Position numbers and translations under genes: made by a program. The notes beneath the pieces were generated by a model. It was given only the letters and a program-made list of their open reading frames with translations, had not been told where the DNA came from and searched no databases. 64,000 bases of DNA from Heterohyrax brucei. Taxonomy: Eukaryota; Chordata; Mammalia; Hyracoidea; Procaviidae. Numbering within the stretch: position 1 is the stretch's first letter; each line of letters starts with the position of its first letter. Positions 9,937 through 22,005 of this stretch are shown piece after piece. The stretch lies in NCBI GenBank assembly GCA_028571685.1, contig CM053152.1, positions 24,064,001 to 24,128,000 on the forward strand. The letters run 5' to 3'.

Positions 9937-11651
9937 GTATGAAACATTTCAGTAATATCAAACAAGATTTAAACCTGGCTCAAGGTCTGATGTCAAAAAC
10001 AGTAGAGATTTTGAAGGTAAAGTAGCTGGGAATTTATGTATCATCACACCCCAAATCTTATATTGTGTATTTCAGTAGAAGTTTATCCCTACCTATGGTA
10101 GGTTCTAAACAAAACTAGACTTAGAAAGTGTGTTCTATTATGAGATATATAGTATGTTTGAAGCGTATTACAGAATTGAATTTATGTATATTCATGGATT
10201 AATTTTCATTCCTTTTAGATAGACTTTATAAGAGCTAAGATGAAGTATACTGTTGTAAGTAGTAATACAGTTGAAGTTTTAGATCTGATAATTCAGAGTG
10301 GATCCCCATTATTCCTTTTTGATTACATAAAAGACACTCAGATTCCTTCCCCCCCCCCCACTTAGCTAACTGTACAACATTTATATGAGGTTGGAGGACC
10401 ATAAAAATTGAAATTCTCTTCAGCAAGGAGGTCCGCTCAGTGATTTAAGAGGATATAGTGAGGGTGGTTATATAGGTGTAGAAGTAAACTAATACTTAGA
10501 AATCCATTTATGGAATAAGTAAAAGTTTAAAATAGATGCACAAGTAGCGTACTGTGATGTTAGATTTGTTTCTTCAGGATTACCAAGCTTGGCAGATGTC
10601 TGGTATCTGCTGAAGGAATGGACGGTAGTTATTCTGTGGCCTGTGTGGTATTCACTCGGCCTCTCCTCTCTTCTGCCTTTGCTCGTGATGGCCCTCAGGT
10701 CTTTTTTAGGCACTAGCTCTGAAGAAGTCCATGTCAGTGTTCCGACTGTGGGGTTGATTTATTCATCAAAGTGGAATGTTTTGACGTAGGCGTTTTGATA
10801 CCCAACACTTGTTTTCTTTGCCAGCATCAGGGACACTTAGTACACATAGTCAAAATGATCAAAAGCAATAAAATAGGTCAATCCTGAACACTGGTAGATC
10901 TTGACCAAATGAATTAGTTAGCAAATACATGTAAATTAGCATTCTTTCATTTAGTCTACAATTAATGTATTTCCGGTAGAAAAAAAATCAATAAAAAGGA
11001 AAACTGGCAATGGATGTAACTGTATACTGTAAAAATTGTTCAACTAAAATCTCACTGAAGAATCAAATCTTGAAAACTACAAAATTGTACTTTATAGAAA
11101 AAAAATCAGTAAAATTAAATTGACAAAGAAAATGACATTGTTTTGCCAAAACAGATCTGTAGAGTCTGACATGGAAAATTGAAATCCTAGAAGTAATGAC
11201 CACATGTAAATTCATGATGACTGAGGAGAGCTCATTGTCCTAATTTTACGTGAAAACAATCAATTCAATTAAGTCTTCATTGTGAAAATGTATTTAGAAA
11301 AGAATTGATTCTGATGAAAAAGATTTCAGTAACATAAAAGTGAAGATAGAAATAATTGGAAATGGGTTAAATACTCTGTTTAATTGATCAAGAAATTAAA
11401 TTGGCTTAATTAATGTAGGTCTAAAAGGTTTGAGAGATTTTGAAAAATTTGTGTTGAAATAATTTACATAAAATATTTATTCATAAACACAGTCAAAATA
11501 TATATTTTTAATCTTTAGATCAAGATGGCAAAGTTGAAGCATTTCGGTCAAAACATCTTGGCTGCTTTTATGTATGATTTTGATCATAAACATGCATAGT
11601 CCTTATGTGAAAATTAGTTGTGTTGATGAGTATATTCTATGATGATTTCAG
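9937..11651. other. LAMA3 intron, AT-rich, no recognised element
   Basis: This 1.7-kb intron shows no AfroSINE or LINE signature, which is unusual for the window. It has a C10 run near 10351 and strongly A/T-rich sequence from 10860 to 11520. Confidence 0.5.
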
Positions 11652-11791
11652 ACAAGTAGCCTACAGGTCACTCTGGAAGAAGGTCATATTGAACTGAGCA
11701 CCAGGGATAGCAGCAGCCCCATTTTTAAATCTCCTCAGACATACCTGGATGGTTTGCTGCATTATGTATCTGTGATAAACGACAACTCCGG
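11652..11791 (+). CDS. LAMA3: LAMA3 exon, LG3 (11th from last)
   Basis: Acceptor TTTCAG, donor GTGAGT. Starts phase 0 and ends two bases into a Gly codon (GG|A). It encodes TSSLQVTLEEGHIELSTRDS, then PIFKSPQTYLDGLLHYVSVI and NDNSG: the middle of LG3. Confidence 0.97.
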
Positions 11792-11934
11792 GTGAGTGGA
11801 TGTACTTCTGATAGAGAGCTCTAAGAATTTTACTTTATTTCATTTAGTGGGATCATTGGTTCTCTTTTTCCAAAGTATTCTTGATTCTGACACTATTTTG
11901 CTAGTAAATCTTCACCTTCTTTCTTGTTCAGTAT

Positions 11935-12165
11935 AAAAACCAAATTAAAAAATAATAAATCAATAGATGCATAAATAAATTGTGGTATATTAAAAATGGA
12001 ATACGGCATAGCAATGATCAAAAAGGGTCTACAATTATGTACAACAGGTGGATGAACCTCACAGACATAAGATTTAGTGGAAGAAGTCACATAAAAAACG
12101 GTTCATCCCTGTGATTTCACTTATGCAAAGTTCAAATATTTGTAAAAATTAATCAGTTCTATCAG
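11935..12165 (+). mobile_element. L1 3'-region fragment
   Basis: 'taaattgtggtatattaaa', 'aatggaatacggcatagc', 'ggtggatgaacctcacag' and 'gtgatttcacttatgc' follow the end of L1 ORF2 and the early 3' UTR in sense direction. An AfroSINE follows. Confidence 0.6.
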
Positions 12166-12169
12166 AATT

Positions 12170-12332
12170 CAGAAAACCCTGATGGTATAGTGAAACACTT
12201 CAGCTGCTAGCCAGAAAGTTGGCAATTTGAATCCATCAGGCACTCTTGGAAACTCTATAGGGCAATTCTACCCTGTCCTGTAGGGTCACTATGAGTCGGA
12301 ATTGACGGTAGTGGGTTTGATTTTCTGATCGG
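12170..12332 (+). mobile_element. AfroSINE, full length
   Basis: 'aaccctgatggtatagtg', 'agaaagttggcaatttgaa', 'ctcttggaaactctatagg', 'cactatgagtcggaattg' and a T-rich end. Confidence 0.9.
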
Positions 12333-12486
12333 TTATCAGAATTCAAGAGAGTAGTCACCCTTGGAGGAAGAAGGAAGCAGAGACCAAAAGGATCACAAGG
12401 GGAGCCCCAAGGATTCTGGTCGTGCTCTGTTCTTTTTATGGGCATTGGTTATGTTGTGAAAATTCATTGAGCTGTAACCTTTTATG

Positions 12487-12725
12487 AGATTTTTTTATAG
12501 TGGTAAAATATATGAAACAAAAAGTTGCCATTTTAAGTGCTTTTACATATTCAGTTCAGTGACCTTAACTACCACCACATTGTGCCCTCATCACCGCTAT
12601 CTAACTCCTAATGTGTTTCATCACCCCAGTCAGTGCCCCTCCCCCAGCTCCTTGTAACTACTAATACTCTTTCATCTCTGTGCATCTGCCTATTTTATGT
12701 ATTCCATGTAAGTAGGATCATAAAG
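12487..12725 (-). mobile_element. Old L1 3'-UTR fragment
   Basis: 'gttcagtgaccttaactacc', 'accacattgtgccctcatc', 'catcaccccagtcagtg' is the antisense of an L1 3' end. The same family recurs at 40430-40900 and 49285-49905. Confidence 0.6.
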
Positions 12726-12728
12726 TGT

Positions 12729-12785
12729 TGTACTTTAAGTACTTTATGTACTTTGATGTATGTACTTTATGTATTGTATACTTTA
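12729..12785. repeat. Degenerate TGTACTTTA-type short repeat
   Basis: About five loose copies of GTACTTTA, spaced 8-13 bp apart, lie just upstream of the next LG3 exon. Confidence 0.6.
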
Positions 12786-12953
12786 ATAGAAATTTGATAT
12801 GCAAACAGAAATGAATGACAAAAGAGTCTTAAAAAAATTCTAGTTTAACGGGTCGTTTAAGGTAAGCAGTATGGAGCCTGTGTCAAAGACAGTAAGCGGA
12901 CTAACAGCTTTGCTAGCAGCTCTCATGCTTGTTTGGGTTTCATGCTCTTTCAG

Positions 12954-13085
12954 ACTCCGGCTTCTGATTGATGACCAGCCTCTGAAAAATAACCAAAGGC
13001 TACAAGGATTTTCAAATACCCAGCAGTCCATACGTCTGGGTGGTAGTAACTTTGAGGGCTGTATTACTAATGTTTTTGTCCAGAG
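12954..13085 (+). CDS. LAMA3: LAMA3 exon, LG3 (10th from last)
   Basis: Acceptor TTTCAG, donor GTAGGT. One base completes Gly, 43 codons follow and two bases of an Arg codon end it. It encodes LRLLIDDQPLKNNQRLQGF and then QQSIRLGGSNFEGCITNVFV. The Cys is the first of the LG3 terminal pair. Confidence 0.98.
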
Positions 13086-14388
13086 GTAGGTAATCCTTTC
13101 GGTGAGGATGGCTGAGACTTAGGAGGGTCTACAGAGAATGGTCCTGTGAATGGGAAGTGTAGTTTAATGTTCGGGTTACCAGAGTAGAGATTTGTAAACA
13201 GGGGTCAAATGAAGCTCTCCTGCCACCAATATTCAAAACACCCTCTTTTGGCAAGACACATTAAAAAACAAACAAGTAAAAAAGACATCTGGGCACAGGC
13301 TCTCTTTGAAAGAGCAACTTCGGCATGCAGCACTGGAAAAGTTCTAATTAAGATTAACTTTCAGATTGTGGCCTTTAAAGATATTCACAATGAAATTTTA
13401 TTTTGTTTTAATCAAGATTGTGCAATTAGACTTAATCATCTCACCACAGTTTTCAAGGCCAAGGCATGGCCCAATGTGGTGCTAGGAAACCAAGTCACCA
13501 GAGCATTAAATGTGACCTTTAATAGAATGGCAGTGACCTTCAGTAGACAGAGAAGAGCTTGGTGTGTCCAGGCAAACCTTAATGCTGAGACTGATGTTGC
13601 TTAATCTAACTTTTTAACAAACAGAATTTAAACCTCATCTAGAATTTCTTTTTTCCTTTTGATACAAAATAATCATTTTTAGAGAGGAGACAAAATGCTC
13701 CACAAGGCAAAGGGGAGACCTGAAACTGGCCTCAGGCTGCCGTGAGGGCCCTCACAACTCCCGATGTCAATCAGGGTACCATCCCCTTGAACAGGATGAG
13801 GCTCTGAGTTTTCCCGCATCTCCTGGTTGATGAAGCATCCTTTGACCGTCTGGCTCTTTGATTGGAGCAGAAAGAGGGAGTGATGAAGAAAATGGGAGGT
13901 GGGATTCAGCTCCAGCCTTCCACTATTGACAGGCTTCACCAACAGTCATGAGCTAGGGCAAATTGTAGGGGTTTTTTTGGTTCCATTTTAGAGTGAGACC
14001 TTCGTACTGAAATGTAGTAAAATGATTCATTGCATGAACTCTTTCCTGTTGCTAGCAATCACTGTATATTATCCAGTGCCTATATCCCCCCTCTGAGCAC
14101 ACTTCGTTTTCTTATTTCTATATAAGGCCCATTCCAAAGACAGAATGTTGTTATGGCCTTGCCACAACCCTGTCTGGTTAAATCAATAAAAAATGTCTGC
14201 ACTCTGTGCTGACAAGACAGGGGGCTGGGTGTTCTAGGGACTCCGCTAGTAATATACAAGTGAGAGATGAAAGTTGACCTAGAAACGTTGCAAGAGGAGT
14301 GTGTTTTAGTATGAGTGTTTTTTTGCCAATGCATTTTCATTGATGTGTCAGGGTTTGACAGCAGCATGCACTTCTGCTTTTGTTTCAG
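13086..14388. other. LAMA3 intron, no recognised element
   Basis: A 1.3-kb intron with no mobile element that I can name. ORFs of 131 aa (13209-13604, +) and 157 aa (14080-14553, -) cross it, but neither resembles a known protein; the second runs antisense over the next exon. Confidence 0.5.
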
Positions 14389-14542
14389 ATTGTCACAGAG
14401 CCCTACAGTTCTAGATTTGATCAGCGCATCTTCCAAGAGAGATGTGTCCTTGGGAAGCTGCAGTTTAAATAAACCACCTTTTTTAATGTTGCTTAAAGGC
14501 TCCACAAGGTTTAACAAAGCCAAGATTTCCAGTATCAACCTG
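14389..14542 (+). CDS. LAMA3: LAMA3 exon, end of LG3 (9th from last)
   Basis: Acceptor TTTCAG, donor GTAAGT; one base completes Arg, then 51 codons to phase 0. It encodes LSQSPTVLDLISASSKRDVS, LGSCSLN (second terminal Cys of LG3) and PPFLMLLKGSTRFNKAKISS before the linker. PPFLMLLKGSTR is, as I recall, identical to a human LG3 segment reported to bind integrin. The human sequon NKT reads NKA here. The 8.0-kb intron that follows is the longest in the window. Confidence 0.98.
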
Positions 14543-15310
14543 GTAAGTGTCAAACCCTGGCACTAGGCTTCACTCCTCTCCAGAAGATGCTCTCAGCCTA
14601 CCTTGTGCAAAGTGCTGGGGCAGGGATGGTAGGTGGCAAGATGTGTGGATCACTTGATCTGATAGGGGTCAGTGGTCCAGGAAGCAGGACCAGGGCAGGG
14701 GGTTGGTCTGGGGAGGAAAAGGAACATGGTCTCATTTTCTAGAGAAAACGATTGTACCCACTAGAAACAAAAGCAGAAGTGTCCATATAAGCCATTAGCT
14801 ACATAACTGAGAACTGGAGTCAAGGTTCTGTTTGGCCTGTGAGTGCAAAAATTGCCAAATTTTCAACAAGATAAAAGGAAAAGCACTTGCAGCATAGTAG
14901 TATAATTCAACTGTTGATGATCAAGAGGAATCTCTGATCAAATGGTACTGGTCAGAGTACCTCTACCCTGTCCTTGTCTGGGCTAGGGTTTCTTAGCCTC
15001 AGTTGCACATGAGGGATGTGGGTAGCTCTTACAATTCCAGTGCTCAGGACATCTCACTCAGTGAAATCATAGAGTTGGCCCAGAGACAAGTGTTTGCAAA
15101 TATCCCAGGTGCTTCTAATATGTGGCACTAAAAGAGACTGACAAAGACGTGAAATTTCTTGTTCTAAGGAGCAGAAGTATCACAATGAATTGAGCACAGA
15201 GGTAGGACATAAAGAATCTAGGCGCAGAACACAGAGGCAGAACTTAAGGAATTCTTTGCTCTGCCTGAGGTTACCAGTGTGACCTCCCTGTGACTGATGT
15301 TAGAATTAGT
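14543..15310. other. LAMA3 intron, no recognised element
   Basis: Start of the 8.0-kb intron in the LG3-LG4 linker. I recognise no repeat or gene in this stretch. Confidence 0.4.
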
Positions 15311-15317
15311 GTGACTA

Positions 15318-15520
15318 ATGGATGACAGTCAGCACTTTCGAGGTACCGAGCGTTGTGCTAACCTCTCGAAGTGGATTTCCTTACATGTCTTTAGATAGCC
15401 TTGTGAGTACTAGCCATATCTTCTGGAAAAGGAGACTACTGCTTAGAAAACAATGCAGTTTACCCAAACAGGTGGATGATGGAGTTGGAATTCAAACTCA
15501 GGCAGCCTGACCCCAGAGCC
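15318..15520 (-). mobile_element. MIR-like SINE
   Basis: Antisense MIR order: 'gcgttgtgctaacctctc', 'gatagccttgtgagtac', 'ggagttggaattcaaactc', 'gaccccagagcctgtccct'. Confidence 0.55.
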
Positions 15521-16044
15521 TGTCCCTTCTTAAGAATAAGGAGCTTTTCTGTTCAACACACTTTTCACTTAATGGCAACCATGTGCTCTTGTCTTCTAGT
15601 ACTTTCCTGCTGCACAGTGACTTGGGGCGGGGGGCGGATTTGAATAGGTAACACATGCTAAGAAATGTTTTATGCCATTGAGAAGAACTGCATGTCATTT
15701 TATGGTAAGCAAAAGAACGTCTTTGGAATTGCCTCATCAGGAATGAAGTCATAGATTCATTTTTCTCATTGTGAGGTTGAAAGACACTGGGAGACTAAAT
15801 TAGCACAGTGTTGGTAGAGGTGGAGAGAATGAAAGGGAGTCAAGAGCTATTTAAATGCTAGAATATACAGGACTCTGAGAATGATTGAAGGTAGGTGGCA
15901 AGGAGAGAAAGGAGTTAAAATATTTCTGAAGCATCCAGTCTGGGTTATTGGGTAGATGCAGATATTGCTAATAGAGATAATAGAGGACAAGGCTTTGGAG
16001 GAGAAGAGGATGAGACAGTTGTGGCATTCCAAGTTAATTAAAAA
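15521..16044. other. LAMA3 intron, no recognised element
   Basis: Unique-looking sequence; a GGGGCGGGGGGCGG run lies at 15625. Confidence 0.35.
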
Positions 16045-16700
16045 AAAGAAACCCTCACAACGAGATCAATAAGCAACATCATGAGAAATGGAGAGAAGAT
16101 TGAGGTTGTCAAGGATTTCATGTTATTTGGATCCACAGTCAGCACCCATGGAAGCAGCAGTCAAGAAAGCAAAAGGCACATTGCATTAGGAAAATCTGCT
16201 GCAAGAGACCTCTTTACAGTGTTAAAAGAAACAAAAATATCACCTTAAAGACTAAGGTGCCCATGACACAAGCCATGGTGTTTTCAGTCACCTCACATGC
16301 ATATAAAAGCTGAACAGTGGTAAGGAAGAAGACAATTTGATGCCTTTAAATTATGGTGTTGGTGAGGAATATTAAATAAACTTGGACTACCAAAAGAGCA
16401 AATACATGTCTTGGAAGAAGTACAACCAGAATGTTTCTTAGAAGCAAGAGTGGTGCAACTATGTCTCCCATACTTTGGACATGTTGTCAGCAGGGATCAG
16501 TCCCTGAAAAGGATATGAAATAGAGAATCAGCAAAGAAGAGGACGACCCTCAAGGAAGTGGACTGAAGCAGTGGAAGCAACAGCGGTCTCAAGCACAGCA
16601 ACAGTTGGGGGGATGGCGCAGGGTCGGGCAGAGCTCCCTTCTGTTGTGCAGAGCGTCGCCGTGAGTCGGGAGTGACTCGATGGCCTCTGACAAGTAGGCT
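16045..16700 (+). pseudogene. RTE/BovB-like LINE, 3' fragment
   Basis: It starts within the end of the reverse transcriptase ORF ('atggagagaagattgaggtt', 'ggatccacagtcagcaccc'), runs through 'tttggacatgttgtcagc' (the FGHV(M)R stretch) and 'ggacgaccctcaaggaag', and ends in the RTE 3' tail near 16700. Frameshifts and stops are frequent. It lies in the same direction as, and 640 bp before, the longer copy at 17340. Confidence 0.8.
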
Positions 16701-16874
16701 CTCCAGGTGGAGAAGCTGGTGGGGTCTGTCCAGTGTCTCTGCTGGGCCTCCAGAGCTACGGAACAACTGGGGCTATTGATATGGGTGACATCAGGGAATA
16801 CACGATATTTAATTTCCCCCCATTCAGTGCAAGCCCCAAAGTTAGAATAAAAGATAAATCCTGTCTCCAAAAGC
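16701..16874. other. Short unassigned intronic stretch
   Basis: No element recognised. Confidence 0.3.
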
Positions 16875-16968
16875 CTGTAAGGCATCATAGCTTAGTGGTT
16901 AGGTGTTGGATTTGGGGATGAGATTTCCTAGTTTGGGGTCAGACTTTATTAATTACTGGGTTTGTAAC
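16875..16968 (+). mobile_element. MIR 5' part
   Basis: 'gcatcatagcttagtggtta' and 'ggggtcagactttattaatt' correspond to the tRNA-like head of MIR. It is cut by the repeat that starts at about 16970. Confidence 0.6.
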
Positions 16969-16969
16969 T

Positions 16970-17285
16970 GTCATAGTTTCTTAGGGCTGCCCTAAAACAT
17001 ACCACAGAGTAGGTGACTTTAAAAATTGGAAATTTATTGTCTTACAGTTCTAAGGGCTAAGAGCCCAAATTCAGGGTGTTAGCACAGTCCTTTTCTCACT
17101 GAAGCTATAGGGGAAGATCCTTCCTTGTTTCTTCTAGCTTCCAGTAGCCCCAGGTATCTCTTGAAATTCCGTAGCTTATAGATGCATCTTCACATAGTGT
17201 CTTATGCCATGTGGTCCTGTCTCTGTACTTGGTCTCCCCTTTTGTAAAACACAATTTAGATGGGATTAGGATCCACCCTACTCCA
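16970..17285 (+). mobile_element. Old LTR-like repeat
   Basis: 'tagtttcttagggctgccc', 'acataccacagagtagg', 'aaatttattgtcttacag', 'tgggattaggatccaccc' is a general eutherian repeat related in layout to the TGTC...GACA family. I cannot name it with certainty. Confidence 0.55.
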
Positions 17286-17339
17286 TTATAACTGTGTAAC
17301 TTAATCTGGAGTTAGAAAACTTAAGGGGAAGAACATACT

Positions 17340-19122
17340 CAGCATTTCTCAAGATGAAAGAACTGGAGAAAAAATTCAAGCCTATAGTTGCAATCTTGAA
17401 GAATTCTATGGGGAAAATAGTAAACAACACAGGAAGCATCAAAAGAAGATGGAAAAAATACACAGAGCTGCTATGCCAAAGAGAATTAGCCAGTCTTCAG
17501 TCATTTCAGGAGGTAGCATATGATCAGGAATCAATGGTACTGAAAGAAGAAGTCCAAGCTCCACTGAAGGCATTGGCCAAAAACAAGGCTCCAGGAATTG
17601 ACAGAGTATCAACTGAGATGTTTCAACGGACAGATGCAGTGTTGGAAGGTCTCACTTCTGTATGCCAAGAAATTTGGAAGACAGCCCCTAGCCAACCAAC
17701 TGGAAGACACCCATGTTTATGCCTACTCCAAAGGTGGTCCAGCCATATGTGGAAATTATTAAACAATATCATTAATATCACACATAAGTTAAATTTTGCT
17801 GAAGATCATTGAGAAGTGGCTGTAGCAATATATCAACAGGGAACTGGCAGAAATTTAAGCCAGATTCTGAAGAGGACATGGAACCAGGGATATTATTAAA
17901 GCCAAGCCAAGTGCCGTCGAGTCGGATCCGACTCATGGCGACCCTAGGAATATCATTGCTGATACCCATTGGATCCCAGTGGAAAGCAGAGAATACCAGA
18001 AAGATGTTTACCTATATTTTATGCTTATGCAAAGGCATTTGACTGTGTGGATTGGAAAAATGTTATGGATGACAGTGCAAAGAATTGAAATTCCAAAACA
18101 CAGTTAAGTGTTCTTGTGCTCATGAGGAACCTGTCTAAAGATCAAGAGGCAGTCATTCGAAAATAACAAGGGGATACTGTGTAGTTTGAAGTCAGGAGAG
18201 TTGTATCCTTACATCATATTTATTCAGTCTGTATGCTGAGCAAATAACTGGAGAAGCTGGCCTATGTGAAGAAGAACAAGGCATCCGGACTGGAGGAAGA
18301 CTCATTAACAACCTGGGTTATGCAGAAGACACGACCCTGCTTGCTGAAATATAGAGGACTTGAAGCACTGACTCATGAAGATCAGTATGGATTGCACCTC
18401 GGCACCAAGAAAACAGAAATCCTCACAAGTGAACTAATAAGCAACATCATGATAAATGGAGAGAAGATTGAGGTTGTCAAGGATTTCATTGTACTTGGAT
18501 CCACAGTCATCACCCACGGAAGCAACAGCCAAAAACTCAAATGATGCATTGCATTCGGCAAGTCGGCTGCAAAGACATTTTTAGAGTGTTAGAAAGCAAA
18601 GATGTCACCTTGAAGATCAGGTGTGCCTGACCCAAGCCGTGGTGTTTCCAGTCACCTCATATACGTGTAAAGGCCAGGTGATGAACAAAAAGATCTAAGA
18701 AAAATTGACACCTTTGAATTGTGGTGTTGGTAAAAAAAAAAAAGTATACTGAGTATGCCATGGACTGCCAAAAGAATGAATGAATTTGTGTTGGAAGAAG
18801 TACAGCCAGAGTGCTCCTTAAAAGCAAAGATGGGCAAACTGTGTCTGACATATTTTGAACATGTTATCAGGAGGATCAGTCCTCAGAGAAGGACATTATG
18901 TTTGCTCAAGTAGAGGATCAGCAAAAAAATAACAACAACAACAAAAAAAGAAGACCCTCGATGAAATGCGTTGGCACAGTGGCTGCAGCAGCAGGCTCAG
19001 ACGTGTCAGTGATTGTGAGGATTGGTGCAGGACCCAGCACCCAGCAGGGTTTCATTCTGTGGTATACAGCGTCGCTAGGGGGCTGAACTGACTCTGACAA
19101 CTGACATTTAACAACAATAAAC
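17340..19122 (+). pseudogene. RTE/BovB-like LINE, large degraded copy
   Basis: The ORF at 17354-17812 contains SIKRRWKKYTELLCQRE and NKAPGIDRVSTEMFQ followed by VCQEIWKT, the start of the BovB/RTE reverse transcriptase. Further on, 18266-18544 holds LGTKKTEILTSELIS, INGEKIEVVKDFIVLGSTV, the post-catalytic part. The FGH-like and 'TRWxxAVAAAAGSD' region and the RTE tail follow to 19122. Several frameshifts separate these pieces, so it is dead. A 52-bp minus-strand tail fragment was inserted at 17898. It would have encoded the enzyme that also mobilises the tRNA-RTE SINEs around it. Confidence 0.88.
17898..17949 (-). mobile_element. Tail-only RTE/SINE micro-insertion
   Basis: On the minus strand it reads from GGTCGCCATGAGTCGG through the palindrome (17919-17934) to CACTTGGCTTGGC. 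It is flanked by ATATTATT (17890-17897) and ATATCATT (17950-17957), a near-perfect duplication, and interrupts the RTE reverse transcriptase remnant. Confidence 0.72.
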
Positions 19123-19231
19123 TTAACTGATAACGTCCTCAAAGAAAGAACATACTTCTAAGGAAGTTCACGTTCATAGGTAGAGGGGTTAGGATGTCAG
19201 AATATCTTTGTAGGAGGACACAATGCAGTTC

Positions 19232-19415
19232 AGAACAGTGGCCATGGACTGTCACTTAACCTCTCTGCGGGCCTATTTGCTTCAGTGTAAATGAGGAAAA
19301 ATACTACCACTATACCACGGCCTTGTAAGGATTAAATGAGGTAATACACAGAGAACACTTGGAAAGTCTCAGCACACTGTGAGCATAAGCAAAGGTTAGC
19401 TGTGATTATTATACA
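19232..19415 (+). mobile_element. MIR SINE
   Basis: 'gtcacttaacctctctgcg', 'ggattaaatgaggtaatac', 'ttagctgtgattattatac' follows a sense MIR. Confidence 0.6.
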
Positions 19416-19594
19416 GACAAGAAACTTAAAAGGATATGGCATGCTCTAGGAGCGGTGCCGCAGGAACTACCCTGCCGTGGAGATGGGGGCGTTCTCATGG
19501 CCCGAGCGTGGAGGGTGGGTAGAGTTGAGACAGTGTGTATTGGAGTTGCATAAACAGAAGCACAAAACTGGCTGTGGGTGGGGCGCGCAGGGTG

Positions 19595-19805
19595 CGAGAC
19601 ACTCTGCCTGCATTATCTCTGATCCTCCCAAACTCTGCTGCTGTATCTTTCAGTTCTCACCACACCCACCTAAGAGCGGAATAAAATGCTGATTTTAGAG
19701 GTCAGAAGGTTGAGTTACAGAGAGGTTCAGAAGACCTACCAGTCAATAACTAGCAGAGCTGGAATTCAAACTAAGGTCTAGAATCTGAAGGGTGTGCTCT
19801 CCAAG
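19595..19805 (-). mobile_element. MIR-like SINE
   Basis: 'tgagttacagagaggttcag', 'agcagagctggaattcaaac', 'gtgctctccaagccacag' is the antisense MIR pattern. Confidence 0.55.
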
Positions 19806-20864
19806 CCACAGTGGGACTGCCTACAGGCTTGATTGATGGTGGGAAATGTGGTTTGGCTTCCATTCAAGGTGGAGGAAGGAGAGTTGCAGGAGGTAGGGTT
19901 GGAGTCACATGCCAATGCCAGGTCACATAAACCTTGTATGCGCTGGTGTAATCTGGCAATAATTCAGGCAAAAGCCACTGAAAGGAGCTGTGTTCAAAGA
20001 TTATTAAACCACCAGCAGCCTGTGGGGTGGTTTGGTGGAACAAAGTTCTAGAGACAAAGGACCAAAATTGCAGCTACCGCAGTGGTCCAAGCAAGACAGT
20101 CACAGGCCTGACTTTCAGGGCACAGAGGCTGGGATTGAAAACGAGGAGTAGATAGGTCAGTGAGATTAACCATAGTACATGGAAACTGAATGCGTGAAAG
20201 AGGCAAAGAACGTGGCTGTCAATGATGGCTAGGATTTGGGGGCTGGGTATCTTGAAGGATGATGGTATCACTAACAAAATTAAGGAGTCATTTACGGCAC
20301 AGTGTGTATATCAAACCTGTTCCTCATGATTTTACTGCTGTTGACACACAAAGAACCTTTCAGCAAGGGAGTGAGGTCCACTGGTGAGAATCACAGGCAG
20401 GAAGCTCCAGGCTGGGCTTTCATCTCAGTAAGATCAAGATTTGGCTATAATTTTCAGCAGTTTGTGTCACTTTCTGGTGATTGCAATTGAATGTCTTCAC
20501 TTAGCAAAGGGTCAGCATAGGACATTTTAAATAACTGATGTGCCTGCAGTCTGGGCGCCCTATGCAGAATCAGGTCAGGGAGGAACACCTGATCACAAAG
20601 GAATCTGAATCTGTTGGGAAGCCTTCAGCTTCCAAATCCTGGGACTGACTTGAGCAAGAAGGGGGAATCTACAGTCACACATACTGCTCAGCTCAGCAGA
20701 TGAGGTTTGAGACCGGCTCTACCAGGACTCAGTCTCTGCATTGCAGTCTTTTGGCTCATCCTTCAGTAGCTCAGGATGTGTCCTCACTGGACACACCCAG
20801 CAGAAGAAACGTGAATTCTGCCAGTTTCTTTCTTTTTCCTAGTAAGAAAAAGTGTATCAGAAGC
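19806..20864. other. LAMA3 intron, no recognised element
   Basis: About 1 kb of intronic sequence with no repeat or exon that I recognise. Confidence 0.35.
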
Positions 20865-21240
20865 CCTACTCCCCAAAAAGATGTAGAACAAAATTCAAAC
20901 TCACACAAAAAAGACTAGACTTAGTGGCTAAGAGAGACCAGAGGAAATGCTGAGACGACAGTTCCCACACACTCTGCTAACTTAGAATTGAAACCACTAA
21001 AAAAGGTCATTTTTCAGGCCAAGTTTAGACAGGCCATAAAACAAACTGTAACTCATACGTAGAAGGTGCTTCTTACAATCAAGTACATGAGATCTAATGG
21101 ACAACTTCTGCCCCAAAGCAAGGCGGGAATGCAGAAAGGGGCAGGAAACCCGGACAGACACAGGGAATCTGAGGTAGAAAGGGACTTTAGAAGAGACATT
21201 ACAACCAGTGTCACAAAACAACATCCCAAACTTCCCCTTG
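20865..21240 (+). mobile_element. L1 3'-UTR fragment, afrotherian type
   Basis: 'tagaacaaaattcaaactc', 'gactagacttagtggct', 'ttagacaggccataaaac', 'cagtgtcacaaaacaaca' line up with the L1 3'-UTR copies at 30560-31235 and 48075-48735. The ORF is absent, so it is a 5'-truncated insertion. Confidence 0.6.
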
Positions 21241-22005
21241 ATTAGGTCATGTGTTCATTCCTCAATCAATTCCTTGCAAGGCCACTTGCCGCTATTTGCC
21301 TTGTTTAATAAGAGGTCACTGTTGAGCTGTGAGTCCTCTGGGAGAAGCACAGGCCTTTCTTCAAAATCTGGGCTCTACAGCACAGGGAAGGAGAGACTGT
21401 GCAAACTCAGTTTCTTCCAACGGTTTTTCTAGTCACATTTGACATTTACTATGGTTGTTTTTCTGCATGAAAACCTATCCTGTTTAAAGCATTGCCCAGA
21501 TTAGGACAGATGCATGTGCTTCGATCAACAGGGATGAAAGCGGAGGTGGGCTGTGGTTTGCCCCAGTTCTGCTTCCTGCTTCCGCTTCCTCTATCCTCTC
21601 ACCTACTAGCCAGCACAAGTAGGCCCTAGGGAGTGGGGAGGAGGGGTAAGTGTACCCAAAGGCATGGCCACAAGGGGGAGAAGGAAGAGAGAGAGGACTG
21701 CACCTTTACCTCTCCCTGGCTGGCTGTGCATACCTTGGTGCTGCAGGCCAAATGGGGAACCTCTCAAGGGCCACCTTGTGGCTCTTTGGGTGTTCTGTGG
21801 TGGGGCAGATCTCTGGATGTCTGCTGGTCTCAAGTTCAGCAGCCTTCAGAAAAGAGATCAGAGTTGTATAGGATGGGAACACGACACATGTTCCCTGAAG
21901 AGGGAGTGAGAAAGGGATATCAGATGCTCATAAACTTTGTTTCCCCAAGAAAATGATCTACTCTGCCTTTCAGTCCTGGTTTATACATTTCTAGTGGCAA
22001 GATGG
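21241..22005. other. LAMA3 intron, no recognised element
   Basis: Overlapping short ORFs (75-107 aa) occur on both strands, without similarity to any protein I know. Confidence 0.35.

Noticed and set aside
14080-14553. 157-aa minus-strand ORF
   Set aside because: It runs antisense across a LAMA3 exon that is clearly coding on the plus strand, and resembles no protein.
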